From: Actinernus sp. WN-2022
Taxonomy: Eukaryota > Cnidaria > Anthozoa > Actiniaria > Actinernidae
Direction: 5' to 3'
Assembly (NCBI GenBank): GCA_030867875.1
Contig: JAOWCC010000024.1
Coordinates: 288,212 to 352,211 of the forward strand
Length of the DNA: 64,000 bases
Position numbers and translations under genes: made by a program. The first letter of the stretch is position 1. The number at the start of each line of letters is the position of its first letter. The notes beneath the pieces are model-generated. The model made no database searches. It saw only the letters and a program-made list of their open reading frames with translations, and was not told the origin of the DNA. Below, piece after piece: positions 24,330 through 34,989 of the stretch.

Positions 24330-25530
24330 GGCCATGTTGACTTAGTGCGCTTTTTCTTCATGTAGTTCTGATCAGCAGAACTTTTAAATTCCGTTTCGGC
24401 ATGTAGTTCCCTGCGATCTTGTAAATTATAGCACCACTGTGTTTCAGTGTATTTTCTAGCGTATATGACCGCTTTCACGGTCTTTGTGCAGTTTTTTGTA
24501 TGTTGTTCTGTCAGCAGAACTTGTAAATTCCATTTCATTATGTAGTTCCCTCGCGGAACTTGTAAATTATGGCACAAGTGTGTTTTCCAGCGTATTGCTA
24601 TGTATCACCGCTTTCACGGTCTTGGTGCAGTTTTTGGTATGTTGTTCTGTCAGCAGAACTTGTAAATTCCATTTCGTTATGTAGTTCCCCTGGAACTTGT
24701 AAATTATAGCACCAGTGTATTTTTCAGTGTATTTCCCAGCGTATTGCTATGTATGACCGCTTTCACGGTTTTGGTGCAGTTTTTTGTATGTTGTTCTGTC
24801 AGCAGAACTTGTAAATTCCATTTCGTTATGTAGTTCCCTTGGAACTTGTAAATTTTAGCACAAGTGTGTTTTTCAGTGTATTTTCCAGCGTATTGCTATG
24901 TATGACCGCTTTCACGGTCTTGGTGCAGTTTTTTGTATGTTGTTCTGTCAGCAGAACTTGTAAATTTCATTTCGTTATGTAGTTCCCTCGGAACTTGTAA
25001 ATTATAGCACAAGTGTGTTTTTCAGTGTATTTTCCAGCGTATTGCTATGTATGACCGCTTTTACGGTCTTGGTGCAGTTTTTTGTATCTTGTTCTGTCAG
25101 CAGAACTTGTAAATTCCATTTCGTTATGTAGTTCCCTTGGAACTTGTAAATTATAGCACAGTGTGTTTTTCCGTGTATTTTCCAGCGTATTGCTATGTAT
25201 GACCGCTTTCACGGTCTTGGTGCAGTTTTTTGTATGTAGTTCTGTCAGCAGAACTTGTAAATTCCAGTGTGTTTCAGTGCATTTTCCAGCGGTATTGCTC
25301 AGTCTGGCGGTGTGACGGCTTTAACAGTATATTGTTGCACATTTTGTATGTAGTTCTGATCAGCAGAACTTGTAATTCCAATTCGTCGCGCTTGTAAATT
25401 ATATATCACCAGTGTGTTTCAGTGTATTTTCCAGGGGTAAGGCTATACATGACCGCTTGACCGATGCAGTCGTTGTATGTAGTTATCGCTCAGATCAGCA
25501 GAACTTGTAATTCCATTTTTGTTGTTGTAG
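24330..25530 (+). repeat. Minisatellite, about 146-bp period, unit 2 (expanded)
   Basis: Same repeat as 12550-13310, with starts at about 24463, 24602, 24755, 24900, 25048 and 25198, then the same two degenerate copies. Six full repeats against three in unit 1 explain a 437-bp offset change between the units. Confidence 0.8.
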
Positions 25531-26408
25531 TTCATTCTAACTTATAGTTATTACGCTACCTCATTTCATTGCAATTTTAGTAGTATTGTCTTTGTCGTTA
25601 GGTAACTTTGTTATATTGCACGGATGTGCAGAATTTATTTATTTATATATATATATACTGATCATGTTTCATTTGTACTTTATTATGATATGGAGCCTCA
25701 GACCAGCAGGCGGTATCCAGTTTATGGGAGTCAATACGTTATCACTCGTCATTATTTACATCGTATGTTCATCAATCTGTGTTTTTTATTGATTTCTTTC
25801 AGATGGTAACTTTTGTTTTGTTCTTTGAGATAGGACATTATTCAACAGTGATTTGAGAGGACATCGACCAACTACAAAAGTGCAGCTTTCGCTCTCAGAT
25901 TCCCCCAATGCATCATAGACCACTAACAAGTACGGATGGAAGCACTGCAGATGGTAGATACGCGTCTTGTGTTCAAGGTGCTGGGGTCACCGAGTCGGCT
26001 GTTTACGGCATCCGTAGGGTCATCGTTTTGCTTTCACCAGACCCGGAGGAGTCTCGCAGATAAAGCTCTAAAGACAAGTTTGCCCTACAGAACGTTTATC
26101 TTGGCAAATTCACTGAACATTGTAATATTTATGAATATGCATCGTTTACCTCTAGTCGTTTTCTATTTATGGTACTCTTGTTTGGTATTCACGTCTTTTT
26201 CGTAGACATTCTTAGTTAAAGATATTTCGGCGGTGTTGAAGACCGTATGTCGATCTTTATACCGTAAGAATGATCCGTATAGGAAGATCATACATCTTAT
26301 ATCGTAAGGTCATAAGGTTGCTTGTTCAGTTTAATCAGCAGCGTGTTATAATTTCACTATACTTCCTTGTGATTTGAGAATCGTATACTATAGTCAGAAG
26401 AATTGTTA

Positions 26409-26547
26409 TAGCCTGCTTGCCGGCTCTCCTGTAATTTTTTTCGGTCGTTTCTTTTCGGATTGGTTCTTTTTTGACCGCGTGCCACAGGTGACCCAATCCG
26501 AAAAGAAACGACCGAAAAAAATTACAGGAGAGCCGGCAAGCAGGCTA
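26409..26547. repeat. Perfect 55-bp inverted repeat (hairpin), unit 2
   Basis: Duplicate of the hairpin at 14189-14327; arms 26409-26463 and 26493-26547 are again exact complements. Confidence 0.9.
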
Positions 26548-26950
26548 GAATTGTTAAGTCTAGCAAGAGATTTCATAGGCATAGCTATGTATTTGCATTA
26601 GACATTTCAGTTGTATCAGATACTTCCAGTTCTGCCACACATAGCGTTATAGAGCGCGCGGCGCTACTATTAATTCTGGTTTATATCCCTAAATTATAAG
26701 ACCTCATGCAACTCATGGTCACACATGTAGTCTAATCTTCCTCCGACGATCACATCTGTAGTTATCGATGTATGCGCCTGTAAATTCCTACTTAATTTCC
26801 TTGTCCTGTGGAGGGACTGAATGACATCTGGCTCCACCCAGATTTCCTAACCTTTTTCCATATACTGATGTCTTTCACTTTTTGTATACATTTGTAATAT
26901 ATGATATATGTAACAGTTATCAATGTATGGGTCTGTAAATTACTACTTAA

Positions 26951-27957
26951 GTAATGGTCCGCGTATTAAAGAACTAGGCAAAGAACAATAGGGCCCCGGC
27001 AGGAACGACCGTTAATTGTAATCCCAAGAAGCTAGGTAATCCGATTAAAACACGTCATGATATTGGTCCAGAAGGGCAAAAGCGGCAAATTCAAATTTTA
27101 GAATGGCATAACATCGTAGCAACGCGGATCCACAAGATTTTTCGCAGATCCCTGCAAAATGGCATAACAAATTGACTACTTGAGTTATAAAAAAATTGAC
27201 CGTGGGACTCCGTCTGAACTTTGTGATATTTGTCGATTAGCGCTTTTTTGCCATTTTAAGACGTAATACGAGGCGACATTCATGTCAAGACTGACAGCCG
27301 ATCATTTACTAAAACTCCTTGCTAAATTAAAGAGAAAAGACTAAATTTTATTTAGCACGGAGACTCGTGTTGAAACCTTTGTGCGTGAAAAGTAAAGCAT
27401 ATCGCGGAATTGGGCTATTGTATCAACGTTTATTCTTGAAAGTGTGCAATTATAAATTTATGGTCGAATACACTTGAAAAGACTGAAACTTCGAAACTCT
27501 AAATGTTGTCCACCCTTCATCCCCAGATCTTCCCTGCTGGTTTCAACCCTCCCTGACTCCTTAGTTTGCACAAAACAAACAACAAAAACCAACAACAAAG
27601 AAACAAGCATGTAATAAGTATAAGCCATGCAGTGATACAGAGGCACCCGAACATCAAGAAATTCGGAATATAAGGCATCACGAGAAGAATAACTGAGGGA
27701 ATCACGTAGGAAAAAACAATATGGCGTCCACTCACAATGTGTCCCACGGTAGAATTTCGAATAATTTGGCCAAGACAAAGGCATTTGAGACTGGGACCGA
27801 GTCGTGAAATAAAATATAGAAAAAACAGTTTTTATGGGGTGATTTTTGGCGGAAAACCTCGATAAGCCAATCAGATTTGAGGTTTTTAATTAAATAATCC
27901 CATTAAAAGTTAATTGATTCTGCCGCTAGCCTCCCTAGTTCTTACGCGGACTATTAC
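26951..27957. mobile_element. TTAA-flanked TIR element (piggyBac-like, non-autonomous), unit 2
   Basis: Duplicate of 14731-15715, flanked by TTAA at 26947-26950 and 27958-27961. It has an extra stretch of about 20 bp near 27335 and a base change in the right terminus (GGACTATTAC instead of GGACCATTAC). Confidence 0.7.
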
Positions 27958-28260
27958 TTAATTGCCTTGTCCTGTGGAGGGACGGAATGACATCTGGCTC
28001 CACCCAGATTTCCTAACCTTTTTTGCCTAACAAGGGTTTTCGGTAGGTTTTTTTCTGGCCACACTGATGTATTTCACTTTTTGTATACATTATTCGTAAT
28101 ACATCATATGTAACGGTTATTCTCTAGTGGTAATACGTATTAAACGGTACTGTGCCTGTAGGGCCTGTAGGTTACCGGGCTGCATCCAGTATTCACCGTA
28201 TATCTTTGTCTTATTGTTATTATTCCTGTTAGTGCACAGAACCGTTTTTTTCTCAGTTAA

Positions 28261-28637
28261 ATTCTGTCGTAAAAACTCTCTCGTACGCGACCAACGCAAA
28301 AATTCTTAAGCGACCGCGACCACTTTTTAGTCTCAACACTTGATATTTTCTATTGTTTTTTGTTTCCGATAAGCGACCACCACTGAGTAGATTGTACTGT
28401 ATTTTTAGAAAATCATTACTCAAATTACCAAAAAGTTCAATTTTTAATGGCGCTGACAGATAACAAACTGAAAAAGATTGGGAAAACGTGAGCTAGAACT
28501 CCCGTGCTTAGCTATGTTGTTTTGGTGACAGCGTGCTAGAGCAAGCACTTGTTGCTTTTTCCCGTAAGCAACCACCTCCCATAAGCGACCACTTTGTCCG
28601 TGCACCAAGCGTGGTCGCTTAAGAGAGAGTTGACTGT
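28261..28637. mobile_element. 'aagcgaccac' TIR element, unit 2
   Basis: Duplicate of 16025-16400 with the same degraded left end and intact right end. Confidence 0.5.
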
Positions 28638-29338
28638 AGTTAAAACCTAAACCGGCGTCGTTGCGTTCCGGGCTTCGGAACTTGCTATATCACTCGGAAT
28701 TAAATTGGCATTATTCAACTAAGCCTGTGTCGCATCTGCAGGTTTAGTTCGGATGCGACGCAGGCAAAACTTGCTCGGCTAGTGACTAGTTAAAATCTAA
28801 ACGTGGCTGAATCGCTTTGCGTTCCGGGGACTCGAACTTACTATTCTGAGTTAAAACCGAAACCGGCGTAGCTGAATTGCTTGTGTACCGGGCTTCAGAA
28901 CTTTCAAACAACATTTCAAACCATTTGAGAAACTCCAGGCTGACAAATTAATATTGCTTTGTTGACAGAATATTACATCTCTAGAAACCGCAACTTAATT
29001 GGATTCTGAAAACGGGTACTTGCAGATACACCCCGATGCGTCCTTTCATGCTTCCTCGATGTCAGCAAAAACAAAAACAATTACCATACACTTTCCTCTC
29101 ACCCGTATTTTATCATTGATAGTTTTGACGCCCCATAGATACTGTTGCTACGTCCCACACGCCATCAGATTTTACCAGAAAATGGCACGAAAAAAATATT
29201 TATGTTAAATTTTAGGTATTCTAATCATATATTATCATCAAACTCGTGAAATGCTAAAAACGTTCCTAAACATATATCGATATTAAAGTTTCCTCACTCA
29301 ATGTTTGAATTCACGTGCCTAACCGTTTTCGTTTCCAG

Positions 29339-29392
29339 GTCGTCCCCATCGCCGGTTTCCTCTTAGTTACTGCCTGTATAGTTCTCTACTGA
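29339..29392 (+). other. Exon-like segment encoding a hydrophobic tail, unit 2
   Basis: Duplicate of 17102-17155 with identical translation. Confidence 0.3.
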
Positions 29393-29393
29393 A

Positions 29394-29580
29394 GAAATGG
29401 TAAACGTGCAGCGTGCGTCCATCGAGTTATGGACGCACGCGGGAGGTTGCTAAGCACGAAAGAAGCGTTAGAGTCGCTCGAGGCAAAGCCGAGAGACTCT
29501 AGCTTCTTGAGTGCTTAGGCAACCTCCCAAGTGCGGCCATAACTCGATGGACGCACAGCTGTGGCGTTTACCATTTCTTT
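29394..29580. repeat. Long foldback repeat, unit 2
   Basis: Duplicate of 17157-17343, with the same nested arms. Confidence 0.75.
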
Positions 29581-29901
29581 TATAGCATAACCACGACAAT
29601 TAAAGAGCAAATAATGTTTTTATTGGCGATGAAATATAAATTCATTCTCAATACATGAAGCGCGCGAAAAGAATCGCATAAATTAAGCTGAGCGCTGGCG
29701 CGACTGTTGATGTTCCAGTGCAAAAAAACAAGTCATTCATTGATCTCTGCTGAACAAAATGTTTATTCAAACTTTGGTCTCAAGGAAAAGAGAAGATCTA
29801 GCCTGCTAAAAAGTTCTCGAACTGCAAGGGAAAGACATTTATTCAGTCCTTTTGTTGATGGTCTATGATCTTTAGTGAGGCTGACGGTCTTTGGGGCTAT
29901 T

Positions 29902-29944
29902 CCATGCTGATGAGTCCTAACAAGAACGAAACAGCTGTACATGG
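29902..29944 (+). ncRNA. Hammerhead ribozyme (Penelope-like element type), unit 2
   Basis: Identical to the motif at 17660-17702 in every core and stem position; a single base differs a few nucleotides upstream. It was carried along in the 12-kb duplication. Confidence 0.75.
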
Positions 29945-31146
29945 TTGCCACTCTACGGGTAATAAGATGTGAGCATGCGTTTATTATTAGACGCTAGCTA
30001 CATCATAGCGTGTGTTGGGTAGTGCAATGCAACGTGCTTGTTAATTTGTGCATTGTATTGCATCATATTGCATTGTTCCGTAGTCCCAAATAAATGAAAA
30101 AGAGCTCAGTATTGGCATAACTAATCTCCTGGACACCGATGCATTATCTGTCCTATATGGGGATGTGTTCTGGACTAAACATGGGCTTAGCATTACAACA
30201 ACAATTTAATTACATTTTACATGACAGGTACGTCAAAACCGAATAGGTAAAATCTTTGATGACCCCCCTACTAAAAGCACTTAAAACTCCCCCCCCCCCC
30301 CCCCTATGATTTCACCGACCCCCCCCCCCCCCCCCCCCCCCCCCAATAAACATAAACAATGAAGACTCCCTAAAGCAAAAATTAAGAAAAGGGTTCATTC
30401 GTCTGTTAAAAACTGAGTAGCTTTCGGCACAACTCTACAAGTCATTGGAGCAATCGGCTGAACCAGAGGTTTGTAATTCGTCGTTTTTCTGGATTTTTTT
30501 AATAATCAAAAATGCTACACTTTTACCTCTAAATATCGAGATTGAACAGTTCGTCGTCTTTTTTGTCCGTCCTTTCTGAATGTTTCAGGATCCAAAACTC
30601 AATCGAGTGAAAAACAGACAGAACATTATCTCTACTGCTACGGTCAATAAGCCTTGATTTTTTTTAACCGCCAAAATACCTTCGTTGGGGTTATGGATAT
30701 TTTCTGGAACCACATACAGTATAATGCAATGCACGGCTTACTTCCGTTTACTACATTACAATTAACAGTGTATCCACGAGTTTTTCATTGGGACGCTATG
30801 TAAGACTCGGGCCCGCTTTCGCGATTCCTAATGATCAGTGTACCTCACACCAATCCACGTACCGAAAGGTTGTACATTTGACCACAATTCCTTGCGAACC
30901 TAACACGGTCAAAACAACACGTAGAAATGCTCTATTCTCTTCAATAACAGTGGATTGGCAACAGCATTTGTACTGGCTTGTTTTGAGAATTAAAACCTCT
31001 CTACCGCGATTTTTTAACGGATTTAAAGTTTTTCCCACGCAAAGGATTGTGGGTAAAAGTACAAATCGCCATATTTTTTGGCATGGTGGTTGATTGGACC
31101 GGAATTTAATCACACATCAAGATTAAAAAATGAAGGCCCATCTTAC

Positions 31147-32561
31147 CCGGTGTAACTGCGACTTGCCCGACCTTTTTACCACGATTATTGTAGCTGTTCG
31201 CCTTACAATGATAATCAAGAATTTCGAACATCTGAAAACATCGATAACTAATGTTAGTGGAAGCAGTCGGATAAGCTCACACAAAAATACGACGAAGGGT
31301 AATTCCAAATGTTCTATTCAATCCTCACTTGTCGTGCGCTTTAACAGCTGAAACTGTCAAACACAATGTCAAGCCGGGTGAAGTAAATCTCAATGTTTAT
31401 TGGTATTGATAGAATAATAAATTTTATTACAAAATGTGGAGATTTATATGAACAATAAAAATGTTGATAGCATTTCGAAGGTTCACAAAGAAGAAACAAA
31501 TTATTGTTTTAGTAATTAGAGATTCTCCGAACCGAAACAATTTTATCTTACCATGATGTTATGAGTTCCAATGATGCTAGATACCGTGACGGACGTCGTA
31601 ACGCATTTATCATAATGTTTGCTGCTTCCTGTCAGTACGAAAGGCGCCACACACACGCTCTGTCCACCTGCATTGACATAAACCTGACGAATGCAATTCG
31701 GGCAGTAAATTCCAGCTGGATTATACTTGTAGCACGCTGAAAGACAAGGTGGATATTGCAGGTTAATTATTTATAATGCAAATTGCAACAAGATATTAAA
31801 AACTGTGCTCTATTCTCCCTTCTGTGCAGATGATCTAGATTCGGACAGGCAAAGAAAATACAACAAAAGATAGCGGAAAGACACAGCGGTTTAGAAACCG
31901 GCCAGCGGTTTTAAGGCTGCGTGCAATTTAAAGAAAGACCATCTTAAAAAACACTGCCTCTTTATAATCTGAAATACAAATCATAGCTCTATATCGAGTG
32001 TTAAGAAATTAGCACTCTTTTTATCGATAAGTTCAGCCTTTGTTACTTATCAATAGAACCTTAGGCCTTTCAGCTTGCCTGTTTGTTGCCCATTTCAGAC
32101 CACGTGACGTTTCCCTTGAGTAATGCTTTTTTGTTTCTCTGTATCCCAAGAGGAAATGTACCAATTTCTGTAATTGGAAAACAAAGCACTGAATCCTCTG
32201 GAGAACTATCACGTGGTCTGAAATGGGGCAACAAACAGGCAAGCTGAAATAATCAAAATACCATTCTGAAGCTGATACCAGCGAGAAGGTATAGAAGTCG
32301 CAACTACAATAATACACAAAGTCGTGAATAGCTCATCTCTCCGATGATATTTATGAATGTTTAAGGCCATATTAAAAAATACTGTCTCTTCATTATCTAA
32401 ATCGATTTTTAAGATTAAATTTAAATAAGCACTCTCTTTTTATCAAGAGATTTACGCTTGAAGAGAAATTGTGGGCTCACATCACTTACCTTTGACAATA
32501 ATCGTTTTTGTTCCTCTTCCAACACTGAACGTTGATGTGCCTTCAATCCGGAAGGATACAG
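31147..32561 (-). CDS. Secreted cysteine-containing domain protein, copy 2 (3 exons)
   Basis: Exon a (32490-32561, 72 nt) encodes AVSFRIEGTSTFS... ending GTKTIIVK; exon b (31552-31736, 185 nt) starts CYKYNPAGIYCPNCIRQVYV and ends IIGTHNIM; exon c (31147-31231, 85 nt) starts MFEILDYHCKANSYNNRG and ends GQVAVTPG. Donors are GTAAGT, GTAAGA and GTAAGA; acceptors end TTTCAG. Phases run 1, 1, 0, 1, so the three exons form a symmetrical phase-1 block, the layout expected of a shuffled extracellular domain. Exon a is two codons shorter than in copies 1 and 3. Neither the signal-peptide exon nor the last exon is visible. The exon after c would lie within or beyond the 12-kb duplication, which may have broken the gene. 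Confidence 0.6.
32068..32249. mobile_element. Foldback miniature element
   Basis: TTTCAGCTTGCCTGTTTGTT at the left and its inverse at the right extend into 'cagaccacgtgac' / 'gtggtctg' arms. It lies in the intron between exons a and b of copy 2. Its inner arm resembles that of the element at 34281-34482. Confidence 0.75.
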
Positions 32562-33034
32562 CTGAAAGAGGAAACGTACCTTTACGTAACAATCCCGTTC
32601 AGATGTTCTATCGTTTTGTTCACATTTGTTTAAAAGAGTATTGTACCACTTGGTTGGCACACGGTGAGATTGCTGCATCAAGTGTATTGGAAAACTTTCC
32701 CTTTCATTTGTCAAACTGAAAACGCCGTTTCATTGCATAGGAACCCAAACAATTTATTTAACGCGATCAAGCCGTAACCAAACTTGGGCTGTCTGTGCTT
32801 TTTCACAAACTTACGCCAGGGTTTGAGTAAATGTGAGATTGTTGAATCGAATAATGCTACTACACGTGGAAGTGGATAAAGGCTTTATTCAACACAAACT
32901 GTGAAACTGCCAAAAATGCCGTCTGATTCTTCAGTTTTCACGGTGGTCAGTTGCTATGTAATTTTCTCCCGGAAGTGCGGGCTCATTATTATCACTATTA
33001 TCAGCGGTTTTTACCAATAAAATAGAAAAACAAG

Positions 33035-33742
33035 ATGGCGGATGCAGTAAATACAGAACTTGCATCTTGGCTTAATAATCTTAACCTGGGCGACTCTGGT
33101 TATGAAACTGACCGTTCCGAAAAATTCTGGAACTGTTCTATAGTTAAAATGAAATGTTTAATTGAGCCAGAATGGCTACGAGCAGTTTGGCAATCCAACA
33201 AAAAGCCAAACTACGGGATGCAGAATCTCGACCCAATTCTGGAAGAGAGATGTGGGAATAAACTCGAGTTGTCTGGTCCCTTAATAGACGGATACTTGAA
33301 GGAAATTGGAAAAAATATTTACTCCAAACTTGGAAGGTCAAGAAACACTGGCCTTATGCCCCCCTTCAAACTCTTTGTCCCGTACAATATTTTCAGGCAT
33401 GTTGCAAATATTTCGAGAGGATACGGCGCATCCTGTCAAGTCAAGAAGGGACAAATGATAGTTGGAATAAATACGATTACGTCCGCCAACAAGATATTCT
33501 CGCTTGCTAGGTTTGGAGGAGAAAATTTTCTAAAAAAGAGGCAGTTTGAGAAGGTGGTGATAAATGGAAGGAGTGTTTTCCAACTGAAAGGCCGAGCTTC
33601 AGTTATTGTAACAGAGAAAACCCCCATTCTACTAGAGTACAATATGAAGCAGGAAAAAGTAACTGTTTCATTTTATGTACAGAGGTACGACAGAGATGAC
33701 TTTGCCATGGATCTGAACTTGCAGAGGCTTGTCAATCAGTAG
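33035..33742 (+). CDS. Intronless orphan protein, 235 residues
   Basis: A single open frame starting at ATG in the favourable context AACAAGATGGCG (A at -3, G at +4) and ending TAG. The protein starts MADAVNTELASWLNNLNLG. It has no signal peptide or membrane segment, is mixed alpha/beta in character with many Lys/Arg and aromatic residues, and alternates polar and hydrophobic residues near the end (KVTVSFYVQRYDRDDF). I recognise no family. Codon use is even and the frame is by far the longest on this strand, so it is likely a real gene or a recent retrocopy. It faces the 34990-38320 gene tail to tail. It could also be a second frame of a mobile element, but no element ends were found around it. 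Confidence 0.65.
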   Translation: MADAVNTELASWLNNLNLGDSGYETDRSEKFWNCSIVKMKCLIEPEWLRAVWQSNKKPNYGMQNLDPILEERCGNKLELSGPLIDGYLKEIGKNIYSKLGRSRNTGLMPPFKLFVPYNIFRHVANISRGYGASCQVKKGQMIVGINTITSANKIFSLARFGGENFLKKRQFEKVVINGRSVFQLKGRASVIVTEKTPILLEYNMKQEKVTVSFYVQRYDRDDFAMDLNLQRLVNQ

Positions 33743-34280
33743 GACCCAGGGAACACGAAATAGAAACAAGAAAACAAAATATTAATTTTTCATTTGTTTG
33801 TTTAGGTCTAATGGATATTGTTTCACAGGTTTTGTGAAATCACTCTAATAATCAAAGCCACTAATAGACCACTTTTGATATATTAGTGCTTCACAAAGGA
33901 ATGAGTTTGAGGCTTAGGAGTACATTTATGCATTGATTCCTGAAATGAAAAAGTAATACATTAGTTATGACCCCGGCCCGCGCACTCAAGCCTTTGTGTG
34001 TGTTAAGCAATGTGTATATCAAAAGTGGGCTATTTATATGTAGATAGATAGATAGACAATGATTTATAATGTATCAGTCTTTAATAATGTATACAAAATG
34101 TATTGGTCACAAATTGAAGGTCTACTTAAATGTACTTTTGACTCCTGGTAATATCTAAGTTGTCCAAACAAATTATAAATACAGTCACGTGTCAGTCCTA
34201 ATAACAAGTTCTCTGTAAAAGGAGTTGGCTGCACACATATATATACTTCACTGTAAAGACACAACTGAGTGTCCATAGAA

Positions 34281-34482
34281 CTAATCGGCTAACGCAGTTG
34301 CTACCCAATTCAGACCATGTGACGTAAACAAATGTTACTCTGGGGAATTGTCTTTTTGAAATTTAATTATGATCAGATACGCATGATTGCAGTACGATTA
34401 GAATAAAAAGGAACAATTCCCCAGAGTAACATATGTTGACATCACATGATCTGAATGGGTAGCAACTGCATTAGCCGATTAG
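34281..34482. mobile_element. Foldback miniature element
   Basis: CTAATCGGCTAACGCAGTTG at the left mirrors CAACTGCATTAGCCGATTAG at the right; the arms continue through 'ctacccaattcagaccatgtgac' and 'gttactctggggaattg'. A short AT-rich centre has no frame. It lies between the two convergent genes. Confidence 0.8.
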
Positions 34483-34556
34483 GTCTATTAGCTAATTTCT
34501 GCCATTTGGTGAACTGTGCCAAAGGCAGTCCAGTCTGTACTCAGAACAATAGAGCC

Positions 34557-34720
34557 TGGGGGGACTCCCCATATTGAAATGACGGGGGTGATCAGCTGTA
34601 CCATTTAGGGGGTCTATTGGCAAATGCTCATTATGTAACACGTCATACCTTTTAGGGGTCATTTCTAGAGCGATGGCTGATCACCCCCTTCTTTTCAATG
34701 TGGGAGCCCCCCCCCCCCGG
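34557..34720. mobile_element. Foldback miniature element with G/C-run ends
   Basis: 'ctccccatattgaaatgacgggggtgatcagc' is mirrored by 'gctgatcaccccc...ttcaatgtgggag', ending in a C-run and then C-rich simple sequence to about 34740. Confidence 0.7.
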
Positions 34721-34989
34721 CAACCCCACCCCCACCCCCAACTAAAACAATACTACAAGCTATTTGGCTATTTTTTATATTGGCAATGATTTATAGTATA
34801 TATAATATAACTACTGTACAATAAATAAGTAAAGGATGCTTAGATCAATGTCTAAATTCTCATTACATGAATACAATAAATCACTGTACACACACGGGAG
34901 AGTTAATATTTTGACTAACTTCAATTAAATGCCTACTTTGTTGATAATTTTTGTATTGACATTTTATACTGTCATCAAATGAACATAAA

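Larger units (their letters stand above)
18868..31124 (+). repeat. Tandem duplication, unit 2 (about 12.3 kb)
   Basis: Second copy of the segment at 7060-18867. It is about 450 bp longer, mostly because the 146-bp minisatellite has about three more repeats (+437 bp). A 33-bp deletion near 22676, an insertion of about 20 bp near 27335 and longer C-runs near 30290-30344 are the other visible differences. Its right edge falls 22 bp from exon c of the copy 2 gene. Confidence 0.9.

Noticed and set aside
7060..31124. The two 12-kb units as long terminal repeats or as a giant transposon
   Set aside because: The units abut directly with no internal region, the ends are not TG...CA and no target duplication was seen; a tandem duplication explains them.
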